Source: Gossypium raimondii (Eukaryota; Streptophyta; Magnoliopsida; Malvales; Malvaceae). From it: a stretch of 64,000 nt of DNA. The stretch is from the NCBI RefSeq assembly GCF_025698545.1, contig NC_068570.1, positions 6,076,001-6,140,000 of the forward strand, given 5' to 3'. The notes beneath the pieces are model-generated. The model had not been told where the DNA came from, did no database searches, and saw nothing but the letters and a program-made list of their open reading frames with translations. A program made the position numbers and the translations under genes. This document shows, piece by piece, positions 1 to 12,479 of this stretch; the stretch's first letter is position 1; the number at the start of each line of letters is the position of its first letter.

Positions 1-2486
1 AAAGAAGTTGAAAGTTGATATGAATATGTGCTGGAAGTATATGATGATTTATCATGAAATTAGAGCTTTAAATTGTTCATATGCTGATTTTATTGAAAGA
101 ATTGAATAGAAAGTGAATGTTTGGGACCTAATAGTAAAAGAGTTTGAAGATAGAGTTATATGTGGAAATTCTGAATTTCAATAGTTGTGTAACAACTTAT
201 AATGCCTAGTAAAGTACTAATAGAAAATTAGATTAATTGAGGGTTAATTGAGAAAGGACCGAATTGTATAAACTGTGAAATTTGGGGCAAAATGGAAATC
301 AACATTTTGCACTAAAGCAGTTTTGGACAGCAGCAGTAGTGTAATTTTGAAAAATCACCAAAAATTGTAGAGATTGAATTAGAGGATGAATAAAATATGA
401 AACTAAAGCTTATTGAGTCTAGTTTTTTATAGAAGAAACGATGTGAGCAATGGAATTGTAAATCATGAGATATAATAGATTTTGTGAGACAAGGTCAGAA
501 TGAATTCGGGTTCCCCTGTTCTGACTTTGGAAAATCATTAAAAATTGTACAAAAGTGATTATGAGTTATATTTTATATGGTTAGAATCCTTAATGAGTCT
601 ATTTTTAGAAGAAACAAGCTAAAACATCATCCAAATTCTGTACAATGAGATAATTAATTTTTAGTGAAGAGTGGTCGGAACTGTCAGACAGCGAAACAGG
701 GGAAACTTTAAAGAATAAACTGTACTATTTGGCTGAACCAAAAATTCTGAAAATTTTATGGTATGAATATATGTGAGTCTAGTTTCAGGGAAAATTAACG
801 GATCTTAATTTTGAGCTCTGTAGCTCCGGATAAAAATAATTTAGTGACTCTGACTCGGATAAACAGCTTTGAATATATATGTTAGTGAATATTGAAATTA
901 TGGTTAATGTTGTTTAAGTGTGTTATACACATTAAGGATGTGGAATGGAGAGGAGGAGGAGGAAAATTGAGAAATATATGAATGATTTGTGTATAATTGG
1001 TCATATGTTTGATTATAATTGATAGATGATGAAATAGAAATGATGCTTAAATTTGTGCATTATTGGACATGGTTTAAGCTCATGTGTGAAAATAAAGTTT
1101 CATAGCATGTGTGTATGGTATATTCGGTATATGATTTGGCATGAAATAATGTCATGAATGGTTTATCATGTGGTTAGTTCCAAAAAGAGTTATGTTTCAA
1201 TATACTAGCTTGCAACTATGGTTGAATGATATGTTTATATCTTGTGTAATGTGCATAGGAAACAAGTGTGGAAGATAATGAAATAGTAAGTTCATATGGC
1301 TGAAATTTAATGATTAAATGTTAATTTCATGAATTATACAATGTATGATGAAATGTATTTATTGTTGAAATGAGAATAAAATAAAAATGTGAAAATCGAA
1401 TAAATGATCAAATTAAGTGGAAGCCGGATTTGAGTACTTCGATCAAGTGACAAAGTGATAAGTGGTAGTTTTAGCTACACTTATCTGATCAAGTGACAAA
1501 GTGATAAGTGGTTACACTTATCTGATCAAGTGACAAAGTGATAAGTGCTAAACTTATCTGATCAAGAGACAAAGTGATAAGTGGTAGCTTTAGCTACACT
1601 TATCTGATCAAGTGACAAAGTGAAGTGCTAAACTTATCTGATCAAGAGACAAAGTGATAAGTGGTAGCTTTAGCTACACTTATCTGATCAAGAGACAAAG
1701 TGATAAGTGGCTACACTTATCTGATCAAGAAACAAAGTGATAAGTGGTTACACTTATCTGATCAAGAGACAAAGTGATAAGTGGCTACACTTATCTGATC
1801 AAGTGATAAAGTGATAAGTGGTAGCTTCACTACACTTATCGATCAAGTGGCAAAGTGATAAGTGGTAGCCTAGCTACACTTATCTGATCAAGGACAAGTG
1901 ATAAGAGGTCATATGTCAAAGTGAAAGTGAAGTACTCAATTTTCCGTAACCGTTCCCTAATTTGATTAAGGATGGTAAGTGACAAATGGGCCCAAATGAA
2001 TTAAAGTAAATGAATAAGTGGTAGTGTATTTATACCAGGATGATGTTGTTATTTAAGCTAAAGTGATATTTTCATTGCAAAATTAAGAATTTCATAAATG
2101 TGTTATTGAATGATATAATCGATAAACGTTGAGTTAAATGGTAAATACGTATTAGTGTTAAACTTAGTGACATTGAATTGTACGTGAATTAAATGGAAAT
2201 TGCTAGTGATATGATCTAAATTGTGAGCATGAGAAATTGCGAATTAAATGAAATGGAAATGAAGCATTGAATTGTATGAGTATGTACCGGGTCTCGTAGG
2301 CCCTAATTATTATGATTATAATATTTTGAGGATATATTGTGAAAAGTTATAGAAACATGTTAATTATTTTGAAAGTTTTAATTTTGATGAAATTTTATAA
2401 CTCGGTTAAATACGTTTACAAGTGTATGTGTTTTGGTAATGCCTCGTACCTTATTCCGGTGTTGGATACGGGTAAGGGGTGTTACA
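1..2486 (-). mobile_element. Long LTR block, reverse orientation, cut by the window start
   Basis: This is the reverse complement of the LTR at 32832-35668. Shared landmarks include the reverse complement of the AAACTGCTTTAGTGCAAAATG stretch near position 310 and the same tandem hairpin array. It ends at 2486 in GGGGTGTTACA, the complement of the TGTAACACCCC start seen in the other copies. The left end lies outside the window, so the 5-bp target duplication cannot be checked. No gag-pol coding is visible, so it is read as LTR only. It is inserted in the block that resumes at 2487. Confidence 0.85.
1440..1920. repeat. Tandem array of self-complementary 30-47 bp units
   Basis: About eleven units carry CACTTATC, then TGATCAAGTGACAAAGT, then GATAAGTG. 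The first and last blocks are inverted copies, so each unit can fold into a hairpin. Some units add a spacer of the type TAGCTTTAGCTA, itself nearly palindromic. The array sits inside the LTR block and recurs in opposite orientation, with fewer units, at about 33430-33665. Confidence 0.9.
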
Positions 2487-3399
2487 ATAATCCTTGATTC
2501 AAGACTAATAATTCTCATACATATCAATAACAGCCCATGGATTCCATGAAATTTCAGAAGTTATCCATAATTTCAATACTTTTCAATTTAATCCCTAAAA
2601 TATGTTTTCATCCAAAATTCTTTAATAAAACACCTTTAAACATCCATTAACATCTCAATTTCATCATCAAATAACAAAAATCATATGAACTTATCATTGG
2701 TCTCTTCCAAAACTTTCAACAAAATGAGAAACTAGTAGAATACTAAGTTGGACCTAATTGTAAAAGTCTAAAAATATAAAAATTTCAAGGAAAAAGCAGA
2801 ATTAAACTTACTTGAAGCCAAAATATGGAATACCAGCTCCAAACCCTCTTCCTTGGCTGTTTCCCACCGAAATTTTAAGAAGAAATGGTCTTGAAATCCT
2901 TAAAATAAAATTTGGCCACATAATTTTTTTTAGTAATTCCAATTTTGTCCTTAAATACATAAAAATCTTAGATTTTTTTAACGGTATGCCATCTCAGCCA
3001 CTTAAATTGGTCCATTTTCTCTTTTATCCCTTCCTTATTTAATTGTTAAACTATTTAATCACTTTAGCAAGTTTTTCATCTTTTCAATTCAGTCTTTTTT
3101 AATTAATTAACTGCCGAAACATTAAAATTTTCTGACGAAACTTTAACACTACCATATTGACACTTCGTAAATACTTATAAAAATATTTAGGCTCGGTTTA
3201 TAACATCAATGTCTCGATACCTCTTTTCCTCAATTTCTTGACTTAATAATTTTTTATAAAACACAAATTACTAATTCAAAAATCTCTTAAAAATCATATT
3301 TGGCTCGTAATTATTAATAATGAAATTTACGAGCTTATTTTCTAAATTTGATGATCTCGTACCACTGTTTTTGACATTTTTGAAAATCGGGCTATTACA
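2487..3399 (+). mobile_element. 3' part of a long LTR block
   Basis: It matches the last ~900 bp of the LTR at 40548-43276, from the 'AATCCTTGATxCAAGxCTAATAATTCTCATACATATCA' landmark (here split over positions 2489-2527) to the terminal AAAATCGGGCTATTACA. Its 5' part must lie left of the window, separated by the reverse-oriented block ending at 2486. The ORF at 2812-3042 has no recognisable protein and is LTR sequence. Confidence 0.8.
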
Positions 3400-4830
3400 C
3401 AAAGAGCCTATAGTCGAAAAGCTCACAAAGAGCAATATACGGGACACTCATAAGAGCTGCAGCGTGCCCACAACACATGTAGGGTCATGATCGATTGGGA
3501 TGCTCCGAAGAGCTATTAACGGGAAACTTGCAAGAACCATTTAATGGGAAGCTTCAGAGGGCTTGTAATGGGACGCTCTTTCGAGCTATGGTATGTCCAC
3601 AACATATGCAAGACCACTACCATTTCGAGAAACAGAACCCTGTATCCAATCGAATTTCATTCATTCAAACGAGATTTAACATTTATTGGGTATTTTCCGA
3701 ATATGTGATTAGATTTCATATACATGATCAATACACAATTCACATACAAATCATTCAAATCAATTCAAACATATAATTACACAATTAAGTTACACGAACT
3801 TAGCTTGACAAATGTTCGTGAATCGTAATCTACTAATCCGATACTTTTTCCTTTCCTCGATCCAATTCCGTATTTTGTCTTTCTGGATCTATACAAGTAA
3901 ATTTAACTTAATTTAATACAGTTCAAAATCAATTCAATCCATTTCACATCTTACGCAAAATTACCATTTTCCCCTATACTTTTAATTAATGACGATTTCA
4001 TCCCTAGGCTCGGAAAAAATGAAATTCATTCAATTTAGTCCTTATTCCAAACCTAGCTGATTTTTACATATAACAATAGCAGTCCATGAATTTCTCAAAA
4101 ATTCAAATTTTTCCATGAATTTTACAACTTATCAATTTAGTCCTTAAATCATGTTTTCATCAAAATTCCCTTAACAAAAGATGTTTATCTATCAACAACC
4201 TTTCATTTTCTACCATAAAACTTCATAATTCAACTATATTCATCCATGGAAAAATCCTAAAACTTTGATAACTTTGCAAATTAATCCCCAAAATAGCTTA
4301 ATTAAGTTATTACGATCTCGAAAATATAAAAATTACTAAAAACGAGACAAGAATTCATACCTAATTAAGCCAAGAAAGCTTGCTTGAGCTCTTTTCTCTT
4401 AGCTAGGGTTTTCATAAAAAATGGGAAAGATGATGATAAATGATGATATTTTTGGTTATTTAATTATTTATCATCTTTTCATCTTTTTCTTTCCAATTTC
4501 ATCCTTTTCTTTAATTAAATTCCCATGGATGAATCATCATCCTTATCTAATAACTTCTCTTAGTGGTCTATTTCCATATAAGGACCCCAAACTTTGAATT
4601 CCATAGCTATTTGATACATATAGCTACTAGAACTCAACTTTTGCATTTCATGCAATTTGGTCCTTTTCATCTAATTAAGCATCAAATCGGTAAAATTTTC
4701 TTAACAAAGTTTTCATAAGATTTTCCTATCATAATTCAAACCATGAAATAATATTAAAATACTTTTTTTCGGACTCAGATTTGTGGTCCCGAAATCACTG
4801 TTCTGATTTCACTGAAAACGGGCTGTTAGA
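3400..4830 (+). mobile_element. 3' part of an older long LTR block
   Basis: Positions 3780-4830 are the reverse complement of 20502-21500. The terminal GAAAACGGGCTGTTAGA corresponds to TGTAACAGCTCGTTTTC at 20502, with TTACA changed to TTAGA. Positions 3400-3640 hold degenerate short repeats containing GAGCT and GGGA, matching the array at 24330-24700. The block was split by the LTR ending at 3399, which makes it the outermost layer of a three-level nest. The following 5 bp are AATAT; the partner duplication is outside the window. Confidence 0.75.
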
Positions 4831-7439
4831 AATATAAATAAACAAATATTTATATAAAATATAATAAAATAAAATAAATATTTGTATTTAAATTATTAGA
4901 TACGAAATACCAATAAGATTATGAAAACCAGAAATCAAATAAAAGAATTGAGTTTTGCTATATGTTGAGGCCTATTTTACACAGTTTCCTTAAGATAGAT
5001 TCGACCACTCCTATGGTACTTGGAGAAATGTTGGTCAACTGTCTCCCAGGATACAACAACAAGATGATCGAAGCAGTAGCACCTTTGCAGTTATCAACGA
5101 ACAAACTTTGCCTTCCTCTATCACGGAAACGTTTGAAAAATATGGAGAGAAAAAGAAGAATTTTCGAGAGCAAAATAAGTTTGATGTGTGTCCCCAAAAA
5201 ATTATGTAGAATTCTTTAGGCTTTTATAGGCATTCAATATGGTGAAATTTTGAAAATTTCCATAAAGATTAAAATCTGCATTAAAAAAGTCTTTATATCA
5301 ATTTGAATCAAATCAAATCAAATTGATTGGAATCAAATTAAATTAAGATATATGTCCTTTTAAAATAGATTTTATATAATATTTGCAGAGAGAAAAATAA
5401 ATAAATTTTGTGTTGGGCTTAAAATATCTATAGACTGTTCTTGGGCCCAACCCTTGCACGTGAGACAAGATTTCAAGTTTAGTCATTCAATCATCTTTCA
5501 AGTGAGTTCTCATATATATACATATCTTACACTTGATATTTAACTAATGTGAGATTTAAACTTTTCTTTTCCTCAACAAATATTCACAAGTGGCTTACTT
5601 TAAGCATCAATTTCTCATTCATCACTCAACCATTTTGAGCATATGATATATAGTTGTAAAGGTCTCGTGGAGTAGAATATAAAACCATAATTTTATGATT
5701 CAACTCTCCACCTTTACCAATCGAGAATATGTCTCAAAGTTTTCCAAAAATTACAAAATTTTCAACAAATTTTTTAGTTAGTTTTGTGACCATCAATGGT
5801 ATACTAAAAAGTTCTTAAAAAAGTTCTTTTTATTTTTCCTCCGTCTGCTATAATTCTTAGATTGTCCTATAAAGAATAGAATTTGATTTCCCTGTTATGC
5901 TTTGTTCAATGCTTTGTAGATTATTTTTGCCAGTGCAAAACGCAAATAGTTATTGAGTTTCATTGTATCCTTGAGGTTCACTTGCTTGAAACTCATTTGA
6001 AACTCTTTTGCACACTAAGTATAAGTGAGGTGAATAGAACGTTAAAGATAGTGACTTGATACATGTCTTGGAGCATTGCCCTATTGATTGGTTTTTCTAT
6101 TTGAGTAAATGTTTATGTTTTGTTTGTGTGTTCGGGATTTTCCTCACCAATAATTCAGAAGTTCCGCACCAACATGTATTAGATAAGTGCTTTATATTAT
6201 ATTAGTTTAGTCCCCATATGTAGCTTCAACATTTTCCATCTATAACATTGTGGACTCTTAAGTTTTTGTACTTTCTATTTTTAGATAGTTATCACGGTAT
6301 TTTTTTTTTGCTTTAGATTAATTACAACAACAAATGGTGTAAGAATCGGATAAAATCGGATCAATCCAAAAAGAATCAAACAAAACCTACACATGGCATA
6401 CAAATGCGGTGGGATTGAGACCTATACATCGTAATTAGAAATGGCAAGACTCAAACTTGAATACTCAAAAACCCAAGACAACCAACAAACCAAGGATTCA
6501 TTGACTATAGCATTTTTAACTTTAATTCCACTAGAAATGAGTACTTTTTTCGAATCAAATTTATTATGGTAGAACATTAAGATGAAAAATAATGTTTTGT
6601 AACAAATACATTAACATAAATAATTTATACAAGAACATTAAGTTATTTGAAATTTTATAAAGTTGATTGAGTAAATTAATAGAATCTTTGTCTTAATGTA
6701 AAATTAAAGTTTTAAAATTTTAAAATTTTAAATTTGAGTCTTACTTATATAAATCGAATTGGTGTATTGAATTAATTGTTTAGTTTAATATTGATAATAA
6801 TTAATTTTGATGGTGTACTTAAACAAAATTGAACAAAAAAATCTAGTAATTTTCATAGATATGCATCCTAATCACTATGCAATTCCCCATTTAACAAAAA
6901 TTTGTTTTTGGGTACAGCATTTTAACACATGTTAAGTGATGATGAATGGTTGAGTTGATATTTTGAAATCCTGCCTTAATTTGAAAATGGTGAGAGTCCC
7001 AAAGAACTCCCAAGCATTGTCTTTTAATGTAGCTGTGGTTTGGAATATTAACTCTTGGCTTCTTCAATGAGACAAACACAATGTTTCAGTATAAATTACT
7101 TTGTTAATAAAATTTTGAAATGTTGAAATTAATTAGTCCCATTGGCAAATGATTGATTTGTAAACAGATATGGGGGGCATGCTTGCCTGTCGGCTTCTTG
7201 GTGTCTCTATCACCAAACATGGTGTTGCACTTGGGGGGCTCAACGCATTAACTAACCATTAATAAATGAAAGTTTATACAAGGATTACGTACTTGGGCGC
7301 TCCACTCTGCCCACTCTTATCTCTGCCCGCTAGTTTTTGTAATTGAAAAATGCTTTTGAAAAAAGTGCCGTAGTTTGTGAATTTTAATGTTTTTTATTTT
7401 TGTTAAAACTTGTGATTAAATATTGATGTAGCTGAGTTT
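4831..7439. other. Intergenic, AT-rich, no gene recognised
   Basis: Short ORFs occur at 4958-5219 on both strands and at 6891-7079, but none resembles a known protein. AT-rich simple sequence is common, for example around 5290-5400 and 6600-6830. The region probably contains old repeat debris, but no termini or target duplications could be defined. Confidence 0.5.
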
Positions 7440-7808
7440 GTTTGTTACTACAGTAGGGGAGTGGCCAGGGAAAATGGGACGTTGGCTTTGGGAGTTTTCT
7501 CGTAAAATAGGGATTTATCCGATGTTGAAAGTTGAGTTGTGGGGGGCTTTTGAGGGAGTTAAGCTGCGTAGGAGAAGAGAGTTAAGAAGATTATGTTAGA
7601 GATGAATTGTATAGAAGCAGTTAACTTGTTGAGTGGTTATAATCGGGATCAAAATTTGTTAGGGAAGAGAGTGAATAATTTATTGGAATGGATGGAGAAA
7701 TTTAGAGTGATACATGTATCAAGGCAGAAGAATAGAATAGCGGACAGTATGGCCAACCTTGCCATGAGAATGAATGTTGAATGGAAAGTTTTTTACAAAC
7801 CTTGCTGA
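7440..7808 (+). pseudogene. Reverse-transcriptase-like RNase H relic (LINE-derived)
   Basis: Translated in two frames, the stretch resembles the plant RNase H-like domain found at the end of LINE polyproteins. An upstream segment (about 7450-7590) reads like the strand before the conserved 'E-LWGA-EGVKL' helix. A downstream segment (7593-7808) contains MLEMNCIEAVNLL followed by a region ending HVSRQKNRIADSMANLAM, which matches the conserved H-V-R-x-N-x-x-A-D-x-x-A-x-x-A pattern. The two parts are in different frames around 7580, and no reverse transcriptase precedes them. It is therefore a broken fragment. A poly(A)-like run follows at about 7902. Confidence 0.75.
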
Positions 7809-9164
7809 GTGGGTAGGATATTATGGTGGTTGAGGCTCCCAACTCAATGACAAAACACAACGGATAAGTTTCTGTTTTACTTTTGATGTGTTCTTTTTGA
7901 ACAAAAAAAAAATTGAGATTAAATGTTAAAATATCATTTTTGCATATGATGGTAAAAAGTTAAAAATTATTTTAGTTATATGCTATTTAAATAATTTAAT
8001 ATAATGGAACATAATGTATATATTTTAAGTATCTTTTAATTAATTAATATAAGTTATTCATAAAATTAATTATATAAAAATATTTTAAAAACTTAAATAT
8101 GATGATAAATTATATTTTAAAAATTAATATAATGATACATGATATTTAAATAATCTAATAAATTAGTACATTAAATATAAATTAATCTAATTTTTTATAT
8201 ACCGTTTAAATAATTAATATTAATAAGGATATTTTGATAATTTTCACTTTTAAACACAAAAGTCAAAGTCAAAAACACCTAAATCTCAGCTTTTTGTGTT
8301 TGGGTGAAAAAACACTTTTCTATCGCAGTTTTAATCCAAAAAAACCAAGTGTTCTTCATTATTTTTGCGGTACAAAATCACTTTTAAAACCCCAAACACA
8401 ATGAAGGACGGGACCTTAATCGCACTTGAACTCTCGTCTCAACTCTTCTAGTTGTTGTAAACTAAGACTTAATTGATAAAACTAAGTTAGCTTAATATAA
8501 AAATTGCCCCCAAACTATACTTGTTTTTTCATTTTGATACTTAATTTTTTTTTTGGTCAGAAGTGGTACTTAAATTTATTTTTTTTCTAGATTGGTACTT
8601 CCATCACTTCAGTCTTTAACTTTTCGAATTTAGTCAAACTGCTATTTTTCAAATGGAAAAGCTGATTGCAACATTAAAAAGTTAATGGTGTTAGACTTAA
8701 TAGTTCGCGTGATAGTCCATGTATATTTCATAAAAAATTAAAAAAAATAGTAAAATTTTCAAAAAAAGTTTAATTTTTTTAAAAATGTATCTACATTAGT
8801 AATGAAATAAACATGGGTGGATTGCAACACGAAATAGCACGTTAAAGTTGTTGAAATTTTAACGACTCAATCAACTTTTTTTTTATCTAAAAATATCAAT
8901 TCAACTAAATTTAAATGTTGTCGACTAAGTCTTAGTTCGGTTGTGCGAGAAGACATAGGTTCGAGCGCACTGAAATATATTTATCCCTTAATGTTCAGTG
9001 CGAGAAGACATAGGGCTAGACCTAGTTCTAGGCTTGTATAAAAAAACACTAAATTTTAACATTTGAAGGCCAAAGTAATTTTTAAAAAAGGGACCAAAAT
9101 GACATAAATGACAAATATTAGGGACTAAATTTATTATTACGCCCATTTATAAATACATTTTTAT
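7809..9164. other. Intergenic, very AT-rich
   Basis: No gene was seen. Positions 7960-8240 are almost pure A/T. Around 8493-9145 there are phrases such as 'ccaaactatacttg' and 'agggactaaatttatt' of the kind found in foldback MITEs. A short insert near 8940-9055 carries a doubled GTGCGAGAAGACATAGG motif. Boundaries are not defined. Confidence 0.4.
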
Positions 9165-9602
9165 TGGCATAGTGATAAATTTATCCCTTAATGTTCAAAT
9201 TCACCCTTATTCTTTTTTTTTTTAGTTAAATTTAACCATTAACCTTTCAAAAAGAGTAAAATAATATTTTAACAAAAATGTTAACTAAAACATTGATTTT
9301 TTAACGATATTAGCGTGACAATTCACATGACAGTCCATGTGTACTTTATGCTGACATGACAATATGTGACTTATATGCCACATCAATAAATAATATAAAA
9401 TTTATAAAATGTTCAAAAAATAAAAAAATTAAAAATTAAAAATTAAGAAAATGCATGAAGTACATGTTGCTTTCCACGTGAGCTGCCATATTTAAAAATT
9501 TAATGTTTTAATTAGTATTTTCGTTAAATTATTTTTTGACTCTTTTTGAAAGACCAAATTTAATTCAAAAAAAATTTGAGGGCTAAATTTATCGACATAG
9601 CT
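9165..9602. mobile_element. Foldback (inverted-repeat) element
   Basis: The two halves are imperfect reverse complements. The left arm runs from GATAAATTTATCCCTTAATG to CACATGACAGTCCATGTG. The right arm mirrors it from CACGTGAGCTGCCAT to GGGCTAAATTTATC. The loop is AT-rich, around 9390-9440. There is no coding capacity. This is a MITE-like structure of unassigned superfamily. Confidence 0.65.
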
Positions 9603-9997
9603 TTAATTTTATAACTTATATATCGAATAATTATAAAATAGGTAATTTTAAATTTTCATTGTCATTGCCGGCGGGTACACTTTGGATTTTGTTTGCCTTC
9701 ATTCCAAGGAAACTTCCATGATGCAATAAGCTTTCCATGTTTGGCTTTTAGTATTTGTTTTGATACCTGAATTCCCCCATTTCAAATATTTACCTTTAAT
9801 TGAAGTTAGTATTTGAATAATATTTACTTTACATACATTTGCTACAGCAAGAATTTTCTTTTTCATTTTTATAAAAAAAACAATTTAATATTTCATCTAG
9901 AAAATTTATTATTTTTATTGTGATTAACTAAGTAAATAACTTTTATTTAAATCCAAATAAAACTCTAATTTTTAATTGTATTCAGACAAGCATCTAA

Positions 9998-10189
9998 CCA
10001 AGGGGGAGCGAAAATTTTTTGAGGGTTAGAATAAAGTTATATATTTTGTGATAGCAAAAGTGAAATTTCACTATTTTTTCTCATTCTATATACTAATTTA
10101 AAATTTTTAAAATTATAAAAAGACCAAAGATGAAAATTTCCATTTTAGGAGGGGTCGGTGCCCCTACCAGCTCCCTTGGCTCTGCCGCT
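9998..10189. mobile_element. hAT-type MITE with 8-bp target duplication
   Basis: A 192-bp unit is flanked by a perfect GCATCTAA duplication (9990-9997 and 10190-10197). The left end is CCAAGGGGGAGCG. The right end, reversed, begins AGCGGCAGAGCCAAGGGAGC, so the termini share an inverted CCAAGGG core. An 8-bp duplication is diagnostic of hAT elements. It is non-coding. Confidence 0.7.
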
Positions 10190-10653
10190 GCATCTAATAT
10201 AAATATTTTTTTATTAATATAAAGATTTAACTGAAAACGGGTTAATAATAAAAGTATAAACTCTTAAAAAACATAAATAGCTTGGTTTTCTTTTTTGAAA
10301 TATTTGAACATTTTATTTTTAAAAATATTTATTACTGAAACGCTTTATAAGTGATAAACCCTCTATAATTTGTAAAAGAAATTGCATATATTTTTAATTA
10401 ATTTTAAAATTATAAGTAAATAATTCAAATAAATGTATAAAATTGTAATTCTCACGAAAATTACATAAAAGTTATGTAAATAAAATCGTTTTATAATCTA
10501 TTTTCAAAATTCGTGGCGCAGAGTGATTGGGATACACAAATCTTACTTCTTGGGTCAACTCAAAAGAAAGAAAAAAAGTCAAATAAAAAAATGAAAGCAC
10601 GGATGTAGAAAGATAAGTTGGAAATATAAAATATCTGTTTATATTTATTTTCA

Positions 10654-11214
10654 GGGTTAATATACTATTTGGTATCTTACTTTGGTTTCAAAGTTCAATT
10701 TGGTATCTAAATTTGGATTTAAGGTTCACTTTGGTACCTAAATTTTTTAATTTGATACTTGAGCTTTTTGCCTCAATTAAGTACTTGAATTACACTTCAA
10801 TATTCAATTTAGTCTCTGAATCAATATTTTTGGAGTCAAATCATTGGCTCTCAATCTAACTAATTCAAACAAAATAAAAATTTAAAAATATATTAAAATT
10901 ATAAAACCGGTTCAAAATTTTTTAGCTTTTCTCAACTAGTCCGTACTAGTTTATGAGTTACTAGTTTTACCTCTCTTTGGATTAATATCTTAATTGGTTA
11001 TGAAAACACTTATCTAAAATTTTCTTGTGTCCCAATTAAGTACCTATGTTTTTTTATTAGAGCGTATATGTCAAGTATTCATTAAGCCATATGATGCCAT
11101 TTGATATCACTATCAAATCTAACATTGAAGCCAAACCTAGGTATATACAAAACAAATTTAGGTATTAAATTAAATAATAAAGTCAAATTCAGGTACCAAA
11201 TAATAAATTAACCC
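10654..11214. mobile_element. Mutator-like MITE next to the cyclin promoter
   Basis: Inverted ends GGGTTAATATACTATTTGGTA and, reversed, GGGTTAATTTATTATTTGGTA enclose 561 bp. Flanking 9-mers are TTATTTTCA (10645-10653) and TTATTTTAA (11215-11223), an 8/9 match. A 9-bp duplication fits the Mutator superfamily. The subterminal regions carry repeated 'TTTGGTAxCTAAATTTG' phrases. It ends about 60 bp upstream of the TATA-like box of the cyclin gene. Confidence 0.7.
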
Positions 11215-11223
11215 TTATTTTAA

Positions 11224-11330
11224 AAGCAGTTCAAACTGTAGCAGCGTCCCGCCCAGAAAGCTACGCTCCTCTCTGCTTATATCAAACAACCTAACGCTCT
11301 TAAAAGCCTCAAGCTCAGCTCAGCTCATTG
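11224..11330 (+). promoter_or_regulatory. Putative core promoter of the A-type cyclin gene
   Basis: A TATA-like GCTTATATCAAA lies at 11275-11286. Just upstream, TCCCGCCC at 11247-11254 resembles an E2F core, and CCTAACGCT at about 11290-11298 resembles the plant mitosis-specific (MSA) element with one mismatch. These are motif resemblances only. A CT-rich leader follows. A probable 5'UTR donor, ACACA|GTAAGC near 11459, and an acceptor, AATGCAG at 12448, suggest an intron of about 1 kb in the 5'UTR. Confidence 0.45.
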
Positions 11331-12479
11331 TCTCTAGCTTTTTCGCTTTTTTTTTTCTCAAAGAATCGAGAAAAAATAGGCAGAGAGGCCAAAAAAGATA
11401 GTAGAGAAAACCTCTCCACGCTTCTTCATTTGCGGTCTCGGAGCTCCCCACAACACAGTAAGCTTCTTCTTCTTCTTTTTAAAATATTTTTAACCGTAGC
11501 TATTGGTTTTCTGCATTTCAATTATTTTGGTTACAAATGCTGGTTGTTGGATCGCTGGAGTTTAGGAATTTCAATTTTTTAGATCTATGACAGAGCTTCT
11601 TTTTTCTATTCTTTTTGAATAATTCTTCTTCTTCTTCTTTTTTCTTTTCTTTTTTGTTAACTTTATCAAAGCTCGGTTTTGTGTTTTATTTTAGTAATTG
11701 AGATTTATTCAAACTTTCAAGTGCATTACATTATTCTTATGAAGCTTTGGTTCTTCTTGAGCAATTATAATGGAGTCTTGGAGATTTGGACTCCCGGTCT
11801 TTCTTTATTATTATTTACTTACTTAAGCTGGGAATTTGGCCAGGGATTGAAGAATTTTTATTTATTTTTTTAAGGAATAGCATAAATGCTCAAATGTATC
11901 AAATTGCTATTTAGGTTTTAGAATCCTCTATTTGGCTTACGCAGAGAATACCGTAAAAAACAAAGTTCAGTTTCTTTTTTTAAACCACACGTTGAAAGAA
12001 AGTGAACTTTTAAATAGTACAGCAATTTCTAATTTAGAGTTCTAGGGTGATTTAATCTTTCTTACTGATACTGCTAGTGCTGAAGCATTGCAGAGATGTT
12101 ATAACTTAAAAATCCCGTGCCAAACTTCCCGAGTACCCATTTCCTCTGTTGGAACTTGAGAATTGAGTCTTTGGTTTTGGACTCCGAAGGTCTCAGATTC
12201 CAATATTTGAAAATGGAAACGGGTGACCTCGCATGACTCCATTGATTCTTCATATAATGGAAAACTTAATTCTAGTATGCATGAGGCTAAAGTTTCTGGA
12301 GTCAATAAAAATTTTCATAGTATCGCAGAGCTTATGCTGTTCGAGAATTGATTGAAGTCATAAAATTTTTGTCTTCTTTTTCTAGAAAATTGTAGTTTAA
12401 TGTGTATTATTTTCATCATGTTACAACGATTCGGTATTAGGAATGCAGGTTCAATGAAGAAAATTTCAAATTGAAAATC

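Noticed and set aside
1440-1920. CRISPR-like regular array
   Set aside because: The units differ in length, have no unique spacers and lie inside a plant LTR. It is a minisatellite.
4958-5219. Small gene on either strand
   Set aside because: Overlapping ORFs of 79 and 85 codons without recognisable domains, in repeat-like AT-rich DNA.
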